Shown here in pieces: positions 57,101 to 64,000 of a stretch of DNA of 64,000 bases. Both the position numbers and the translations under genes were made by a program. The stretch covers positions 62,001 through 126,000 of the forward strand of contig JAEHOE010000156.1 of NCBI GenBank assembly GCA_016858145.1, read 5' to 3'. Every line of letters starts with the position of its first letter. Position 1 is the stretch's first letter. The notes under the pieces are model-generated. The model had not been told where the DNA came from, did not search any database, and saw nothing but the letters and a program-made list of their open reading frames with translations. This DNA comes from Edaphochlamys debaryana (lineage: Eukaryota; Chlorophyta; Chlorophyceae; Chlamydomonadales).

Positions 57101-60100
57101 CTTTGTGGATCTCCACGATGCGGCCCAGGCGCTCGTCGATTCGGTCCAGGGCTTTCTGCTTGTTGGCGCGGACCTGTGGGGTATCCGTTGGGGTGGGTTG
57201 GGGTGGGTTGGGTTGGGTTGGTGGGGTCGGATGGGTGGGTGCGTGCGGTGGAGGTGTTGGTATGGCGTGGACAGGGAAAGGTGCTGCTGGGGCTCGAAGA
57301 TGTGGCCCGCTGGAACGGTGATGGACGGCCCTCCTGCGAGGCGGGCTAGGTTGGTCGCACCTGCTCCCACTTGGCGTTGAAGGAGCGCTGCAGCGCACGG
57401 ACCTCCTCCTGCGGGGCATGGGGGTGAGGGGTAGGGCGCGGTGTGAGCGGGAGGATGCGTGGAGGGTGGGACCATGGCATCCAGCCATCGGCATTCTACG
57501 GCCCGCCCGCCCTTCCTCTAGCCCATCATCTTGACGTGCCACAACCTGCCCGCAAGCGCCCAACCTCAGGTGCCCGACCCTAACCCCGCGACCCCACCTA
57601 GGTGAGCACTATCTGCGTCTCCTCGACTCGCCTAACCCTACCCCGCGGTCCCATCCCACCCCACCCCACCTGGATGAGCACGATCTGCGCCGCCCGGCGG
57701 CAGTGCGTGTACAGCTGGGCGTCCGCGTACAGCAGCCCCGTCTCGCCGTACCCCACCTCGCAGCCCTCGTAGCCCGCAGCGTCGCCAAACTGGGGCGGGG
57801 GGCAAGGAGGAGGTCAACAGAAGAGATAACGGCTTGGTCATGCTACTTGGAAGCTCTCTATTACGACAAGGAGTACAGCGCCTGTTACTGTTATCCCACA
57901 GGTGGCATGCATGTTCTGAGATCAAGCGACTTGGAGTGGGGTGAGGGGAGGAGGTCAGGGCTCAGACAGGCAGAACTACAACAAGCCCCCAAGAGGCATG
58001 CCCTAGGATCGTGTGCGCGGTTGAAAGATTGAATGGCCGACTCACCCTCCGCGTCTGAGACCGAGACCGCTGCGGCGCACCCGAGCCGGTGCCCGTACCG
58101 GCGTCGTCGCCGTACCCCGTGTCGTAACCCTCGGTGTAACCATCGTTGTAGTCATCCCAACCGCCGCCGCCGCCGCCCTGGCTCTGCGCCGCCGCCTGCG
58201 GGTCAGGGCCGTGCTGCGGCCCTGGCGCCGTCCCGGAGGGGGGCTGCATGGCCTGGGGGAAGCAAGCGAGTGGCAGGGCGGTGAAGGTCAGAGCCAGCTA
58301 TAAGAGGCCGTGGCATGCCTTTGAGACGGGGCAATTCTAAATGAGTTTTCACATGAAGCGCCAGCGCTATCGTTCCCCAAATTGACACGAGCCGAGCCCA
58401 ATCGCATCATGGAGCAAACACCATCAGTTCCCACGCGCCGGTTCCCACCTGCGCGGCATTGGCTGGCGCCACCTCCCCATCGGATGTGATGGTGAAGCGC
58501 CGCTGCATGTCGCCCGCGTAGCGCCGCAGCGGCACCACCCCGCCGCGCTCCTGCGGGTGCAGGTGGGCCGCCTCGCCCTGCTCCACGCGGCGGAGGAAGG
58601 AGACCTGGGGGGAGGAGGCAGGGTTGAGGCCGAGAGAATGTGGCGGGCCGAGGGTAACGACGAGGGAGTAAGACGGTGCAGCTTGGCTGTGACGAGTGAG
58701 GAGGCTGTTTCCGCCCTTGACGCTAAGTGGGTTTCATTCCGGGGGGATTCCGAGGGCCCGCTGCTCCGCTGCTCCAGATCTGCCCCACCTGCTTGAGCCG
58801 CTTCTGCTGCTCCGCGCTCAGCTTGCGCAGGCCGTAGCTCCACACGCCCCCGTCGGCGGCGGTGCGGGCGGCGGCGGCCTCGCCGTCAAACCTGAAGGGC
58901 GCGGGAGCCGTGGGAGCCGAGGGAGCGAGATGGTTGTGAGGCACACTGTCACGAGGTCGGCAACGCGTTGACCGTGCCGAAAGTCCCCTTTCCCCACGGC
59001 CCCAGCTACCCAGCCCCGGGGCTGCCCCCCCCGCACCTGTACTTCCGCGCCTCTGTCGGGTCCATGGGGCTGATGAAGGTGTACTCGCCCAGCGGCAGCA
59101 GCGGCCGGGACATGCACTCCATGGAGCCCAGGCAGCGCTCGCGGATGCGCTCGCGGACCACCTGGAGGGCGGGATGGGGGGAGGTAGGAGGCAGAAGAGG
59201 CAATGGGGAGAGAAAGAGAGTGTAGGGAATGTAGGGAACGCAGGGGAAGATGTTTAGTGGCAAGTGGAACAGCGGGTAAGGCGACGGGCTCATAATAAAG
59301 GACCTACCCACACGTCCCCTGTCCCTCCACCCTCCACCCTCTTCCCCACCTGCATGACCTTCATCTCCTTGGCCACCACCTCCTTGACCGCCGCGTAGCG
59401 CTGCTCCCCCGCCGCCACCAGCTGCCGGCGCAGGGTGGTGTCGATCACGAACTCCTCGGGCGTCAGCCGCTCCACCTCGTCTGCGGCGAAAAACACGGGT
59501 TTCGGCAGCGGGGCCAGCGACGTGACGTGTTGTTAGCAACGGTCCAGCCAAGCTGCTCAGAGCGTTCCAGAGCCTTCCGCAAGTGCAAGCAAGCGTGCCA
59601 CAACGCAGTGGCAGGGCTGGAGAGCAGGAAGAGAAGGAAGGGAACACATGCACCCCGGTCCCCTCCGTGGCACACCTGCGGCCGCGTTGATCTCCTTGAG
59701 CTCCTGGATCTTCTCCGCCCATTGCCTGCACTTGGCCGTGACCTTGGCGCGGAAGGAGGCCAGCTGGTCCCGGTGCAGCTGCTGCACGCCCTGGGTCCTG
59801 CGGGTGTGTGGGTGGGGGGAGCGGTTGATGAGGGTCACAGGTCAGCAAGGGTTGTCTCGGTGAACACTGGTCACGAGCCACGAGGTCCGGGGACTGAGCG
59901 CCATCCCAAGGCCCCCCTCCCCGCCCCATACCACGCACTTGGCCTGCTGCCAAATGGGCGCCCCTTCTGCAGCCGCAACCCTACCTCGAGGGTGCAGGGT
60001 TCCTGCACCCTTCCCCTAACCACCGCCTCCCAACCCCACCACCACTCCCTCCCACGGCAGCCGCCCCACGGCCACGCACTTGGCCTGCTGCCAGGTCGGT

Positions 60101-63100
60101 GCACCCTCCGCGGCCGTGTGGATGCCGGGCAGCGGCGCAGGGGCGAGGTGCAGCGGCGCCACACAGCCCAGAATGGCCCGCTCCAGAGTCCGCGGCCGCG
60201 GCGGGCCCGTGCTCGCAAAGAAGGTGCTTCGCTGCCCCGCGCCGCCGCCCAAGCCCCCGTTCATGGTACCCCCCATGCCGGTGCCGGCGCGGGAGGGGCC
60301 CGAGGCGAGCAGGCTGTTGCCCGGGCCGGCGGTGATGGAGCCGCGGGATCCCAGGGGGAGGGTGCGCGAGGGGCCGGACAGCAGGCTCGCGTTCAGGCCC
60401 CCTACGTGCGAGGCCCGGCCGCCCGGGCCGTGGCGGGCGCGGGCCACGGCCGAGCCTAGCTCCAGAACCTGGGGGTGGAGGAAAGGCAGCGGGCTTGGGT
60501 CAGGTGGATGCCGGGCCCTGAGCCCGAAGCTCCCTCAACCTCTCAATAAGGGCCACCACCACCAAAAAGGGGACTCGGTAATGCCATATCGAGAGCTTTC
60601 CTGTGAACCCCTTCGCACCTGCACGCTGCCCTCTCCGCCTCCCGACAGCACCCTGTCCCCCAGCAGGCACACGGCGGTGGCGCCTCCGCTGGTCATCTCA
60701 TGCAGCAGCCAGCGGCCCTGGGGACGTAGCGCAGAGGGCACGAAACACGTGAGCAGTGACCGGCAGTATCTACCATTATCACAGAGCTTACCCGCGTGCT
60801 CGCCGTCATCTCGCAGAGCCTACGCGCATGCTTATGCCTATCTCATCTCGCCCCTGCTTGCGCCTGCCCGCTTCCGCTTCACCACTGAGCCCCCTGCCCG
60901 GCAACAACAGCCTCTCTACCTCTCTCCCAACATCACGCACGTCCAACCCCCTGCCCCAACCCCCTCACCTGCAGCGCGATCTCCGGCAGGGAGTACACCG
61001 CCACACTGCCGTCCGCCGCCGCCAGGGCCATGCGCAGCCCCGCACCCCCCGGCCCCCCCAGCGCCCCGCCGCCCCCCTGCTGCGGCGGCGGCTCAAGTGC
61101 GGATATGGACAGGCAGGTGGCCACCAGCTGCAGCTCCATGGGCTTCTCGGACTCGGGTAGCTGGAAGGCCTGGGGTCATGGAGGCAAGGGGGAGGGCGAA
61201 AGATGGACTGACTGGGGTAGCACCGAGTGAGCAGAGTTGGGAGCAAGTTGGGGCTTTTGGAGCCAATAAAAGCAGGGTAACTTCAACGTTGACGACGATG
61301 CAAGGGCCGGTCGAGTGCCCCGACAACAGCCTACGGGCACGCGTGCAGGCCCCGCTCCTCCCTTCACTCCCCCCAGCAAAACACAGCCACCCCCGCACCT
61401 GCCCCGCGCCCGACGGCATCATGGTCTGGTTCCTGTGCAGCCCGCCCGGACTACCCGGGGCCATGGACATGAGCCGACCCAGCCCCACGCCCCCCTGCGC
61501 CCCCGGAGCCATGGACGTGAGGCGGCCCAGGGTCGCGGGCGCAGCCCCCCCGCCCGTGCGGTGCGGCGAGGGCACGTCCGTCTCCGCTGCGGCCACGGCG
61601 GCGGCGGCGCGGGCGGCCAGGGCGCCTGCGGCCTTGTGTTGCTCTGCGGACAGGGAGGGAATCCACCAGCGCGTGTGAGATAAAGGGTTTGGTCACAAGC
61701 CCGAGACAGGCTAGACGACGCGTCCAAGCTCCGCCAACTCTACACGCCGCAACACCCAAAGGCACTGCCAAGCGCCGTTCGCCCCACAGGCTCTGCACGC
61801 CACCCGCCCACACCCACCCGAGCACATGCGGTAGCGGCGGATGCTCTTGTCCGTGTGCGCCGTGAACACCCAGAAGTGGCCCTTGCCGTCCTTGTCGGCC
61901 CCCGGGCAGGGGTGCACGGCCAGCGCGGTGACGTGCGAGGCCGCGCGCAGCGTGGCGCGGACCAGGGAGCCGCGCGGCAGCGTGCCGTCCGCGGGCACGG
62001 CCTCGGAGGCGGAGGCGTCGGGCAGGTTGAGGACCACGATCTCGCCCAGCAGCGAGCCCACCACTAGCAGCGGGTGCAGGGCTGGGGCGCGAGATGGAAC
62101 ACGGTAAAAGGGAGGATTATGAGATCAGAAAAGAGTGCAGGGCTGGGGTCACAGGTTTGGGAGCAATTGCGTGTGGCCTTAGCCAGTCCAGTGCGATCAA
62201 AGGGAGCAGGCCGCGCTCAGCAGCCAGACTCACTCCCCGGCTCCGGCGGCGCCCAGGCCAGGTGCTTGGGCTCGCGAATGGCGTAGAAGCCCAGCAGCCG
62301 CATGGACAACTGGTGGCCCAGCACCATGACGCGGAGGAAGGCGATGCGGCCCTCGGGGGCGCACGACACGGCGCAGTACTGGCCCTCCTGCGGTACGTAC
62401 GGGGTACGGCAGGGGGTGCGGGAGGAGCATTGGTAAGCCCCCGTTGGCACTAAGGTTGCCCCCTCCTACTCTTCACGGTATGCGAGGGGGGCCCAAGGGT
62501 AGCGTAGCCGCGCCGGGACGCGCGCCCCGGTGCCCACTCGCTCACCGGTGAGAAGGCGGCCGCCGTGACCGGCCCATCGAACAGGCGCACGTCCCAGGTG
62601 GAGGCCAGGCTCTTGGCCAGCTGGTTCAGATCGGCGGCGTCGGCGGCGTTGGTGGGCACCTGCGGGCGTGGCGCAGGGGGCCCGATGGGCACCAACTACC
62701 TTCCAGCTGTTCAAGCTTTCGCCCCTTTGGTGGGGCGCCGTTGGTCGTGCGAGCTATCTAGCTGGGTACGGCTATCTCTCCAGCTTCGGCTGGACCACAT
62801 AGCATCCTTTCCACCAATCCTCCCTCGCTCCTCTCAGCCCTTACCTGGTCTGCGTTCACCAGCTGCACCACGCCCCCGGCGGTGCCCAGCAGGAAGGCGG
62901 GCGGCAGGCTGGGCCTGCGGGGCCCCGCCCCGTCCCGCTCGGGGGAGCCGGGGGCCTGCCCGGAGCCGTCCGTGAGTGCCGAGGCCGGGGCCGCCGCGGT
63001 GTGGGAGGGCGGCGATGGAGCCTGCAAAGTAGAGAGAAACCGGGGTCGAAGAGGAGGCAGCTCAGGCAGCGCATTCACATGCACAGGGCTAACTGATCGA

Positions 63101-64000
63101 CCTGGCAGAGCGGGCTTGTAGGGTGCCTGCTCATTGCCGAAACTCCTCCCCTCTCTCTGCAATCTGGCTCGGCCCACTCTCTGCCGCCCTCAGTCCCTGC
63201 CCCCTCACCCCACCCACCTGCAGGGCCGCCATGCAAGTCACGGGCTGCCCCACGTGCCACATGGCCTCCAGCACAAGGGCGGGGCTGCCGTACATGGCCT
63301 CATCGGGGGGGTCCATGTCGGAGGCGATGTAGCTGCGGCCAGGACAACGGGGGAGGGCAAGGTCACCAAGATGGAGACGCTGGAATGCGCACGTCCCGTT
63401 CGATGCCACCTGTCCTGTTGGCCCCATCCTAGGCCTATCCTGTTGGCCCCATCCTTGGCCATCATTGGTCAGCTACCGGTAACCCAGCCCAGCCCCCACC
63501 ACCAACCCCTGCGAGCCCCCTCACCTCCACATGCGCACGGTGCCGTCCCCCCCGCCCGTCACCAGGCGGCTGGCGGACAGCCACAGCGAGGCGCTGATGC
63601 GGCCGCGGTGGAAGCGGGCGATCTCCATCACCTGATGCGGATGACACGTTTCCAGTCATCAAGTTCAATATCAGATCAGATGACCCCCGCAAGAATGCAA
63701 CGGCCAAGACAAGCCCCCGGGTGGCTCATTACGACAGCGCCACAACAACAGGTAACATGCCCGGCCGTTCCCATCCAGACCGCCCCCACCTGCACCGGAG
63801 CGCCCTTGCTGGCGTAGCCGGACCCGTCGCCGCCCTGCAGCAGCGCCGCGCCCATGCCCGTCTTGGAGCCGCTGCGGCTGTGGGGCAGGTGGCTGGGCGA
63901 GTTGGCACCGGTCCCAGAGGTGCCGAGCGCAAAGGGCGAGGGCGGGAGCGTCGGGTCCGGCCCTGAGATCAGACCCGTGCCGCTCGTACGTAGGGTGCCC
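48141..64000 (-). CDS. CFAP43: WD-repeat and coiled-coil ciliary protein, CFAP43 family (5' end outside window)
   Basis: 42 exons are visible; the frame closes over all of them for 2,245 residues before the TGA. Counting from the window edge, residues 1-690 hold WD-type blades (LVTGGGDGTVRMW, DVRLFDGPVTAAAFSP, LLVVGSLLGEIVVLNLP, VFTAHTDKSIRRY, MALAAADGSVAVYSLPE) with Gly/Ala/Ser insertions. From ~700 on the protein is helical: QWAEKIQELKEINAAA, LTPEEFVIDTTLRRQL, RERIRERCLGSMECMSRPL, RIDERLGRIVEIHKDL, VDKAFRREFSSRPELWDD, GMDDASWIRLLEFRNTRVD, ILHRSRIETLNEEVLDRG. The tail after THARNFPAL is low-complexity. Order and motifs fit CFAP43/CFAP44, which form the tether complex of inner-arm dynein f (I1) heads; ERCLGSMECMSRPL favours CFAP43 (FAP43 or FAP244 in Chlamydomonas). 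CFAP44 is not excluded. Confidence 0.8.
49712..49787. repeat. Intronic 19-bp minisatellite, 4 copies
   Basis: Four units of ggttgatggttgggtgggt in the intron right of exon 49533-49676, embedded in a longer GGGT-rich tract running to about 49880. Confidence 0.85.
50770..50843. repeat. (CACCC)n pentamer tract abutting a donor
   Basis: About 14-15 CACCC units on the plus strand (GGGTG on the coding strand) run directly into the 5' splice site of exon 50844-50930, so G-runs occupy the start of that intron. Confidence 0.9.
54597..54732 (-). repeat. Partial copy of an exon acceptor edge (CFAP43-family gene)
   Basis: The start of exon 54606-54297 with its acceptor (ctttgtccacctgcggg, 54597-54613) recurs at 54711-54732 as ctttgccttgtccacctgcggg in the upstream intron. 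Confidence 0.7.
56140..56416 (-). other. Probable GC-AG intron
   Basis: The exon reading KAEADDARNRALK must end at 56417 to join the next exon (EMMNNNPQATRTSKAG) in phase 0. The donor there is AAG|GCGAGG, not GT. No GT nearby keeps the frame. GC-AG introns are a known minor class with strong flanking consensus, as here. Confidence 0.7.
57593..57692 (-). repeat. Partial copy of an exon donor edge (CFAP43-family gene)
   Basis: The donor edge of exon 57789-57670 (cacctggatgagcacgatct, from 57667) recurs at about 57597-57622 as cacctaggtgagcactatct in the following intron. Confidence 0.75.
59931..60118 (-). repeat. Partial copy (~55 bp) of an exon donor edge (CFAP43-family gene)
   Basis: The donor edge of exon 60468-60080 (60063-60118, core cacgcacttggcctgctgcc) recurs at 59931-59985 with the same core and diverged ends, inside the following intron. 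Confidence 0.8.

Larger units (their letters stand above)
48141..64000 (-). other. Exon map of the CFAP43-family gene
   Basis: Exons, ascending (transcribed right to left): 48141-48782, 48935-49085, 49194-49288, 49533-49676, 50100-50225, 50491-50586, 50844-50930, 51120-51227, 51437-51493, 51817-52032, 52357-52442, 52744-52963, 53228-53311, 53655-53757, 53946-54129, 54297-54606, 54916-54966, 55166-55339, 55518-55643, 55801-55887, 56080-56139, 56417-56529, 56843-57173, 57361-57408, 57670-57789, 58046-58252, 58449-58604, 58789-58891, 59037-59161, 59350-59480, 59676-59797, 60080-60468, 60619-60717, 60969-61169, 61399-61643, 61818-62081, 62234-62387, 62546-62659, 62845-63021, 63218-63332, 63525-63631, 63790->64000. 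The last may begin at 63963 if the CAG there is an acceptor. Least certain: 53228-53311, 56080-56139 and 55801-55887, chosen mainly on phase. Confidence 0.75.

Overview
The window looks like nuclear DNA of a volvocine green alga (Chlamydomonas/Volvox relatives). It is very GC-rich, genes carry many short GT-AG introns, exons are dense in Ala/Gly/Pro codons, and two TGTAA-type poly(A) signals follow the first gene. Gene content agrees: a Ser/Pro-repeat (hydroxyproline-rich) membrane protein at the left end and a ciliary axoneme protein at the right end. Most exon structures below were rebuilt by hand; apart from the defects noted, reading frame closes across every proposed junction.

Layout. 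(1) <1-10540, plus strand: 3' part of a very large membrane protein with a Pro-rich extracellular region, bacterial-Ig-like modules, several TM segments and a ~900-residue low-complexity loop. (2) 11623-13143, minus: a 121-aa VHL beta-domain protein. (3) 13578-16924, minus: an SV2/SVOP-like MFS transporter. (4) 18066-23988, minus: complete ETF:ubiquinone oxidoreductase in 15 exons. (5) 25575-33924, minus: three tandem BTB/POZ-BACK paralogues, one frameshifted and one without an in-frame ATG. (6) 35464-40602 and 41874-46285, minus: a tandem pair of DUF155 (RMD1/RMND1-type) genes with matching exons but different introns. (7) 48141->64000, minus: the 3' 42 exons of a WD-repeat plus coiled-coil ciliary protein, best read as CFAP43 family. 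Every gene after the first is on the minus strand. The genes are functionally unrelated (cell surface, transport, mitochondrial redox, organelle, cilium), as expected of a eukaryotic chromosome; the only clusters are the BTB and DUF155 tandem families.

Most notable: (a) the VHL-like protein keeps, at ungapped spacing, the residues that in human VHL form the hydroxyproline pocket, but lacks the alpha domain, in an organism whose surface proteins are hydroxyproline-rich; (b) at least eight introns carry partial copies of the neighbouring exon edge including its splice site, a recurrent pattern of short local duplication; (c) both tandem families show intron presence/absence between paralogues.
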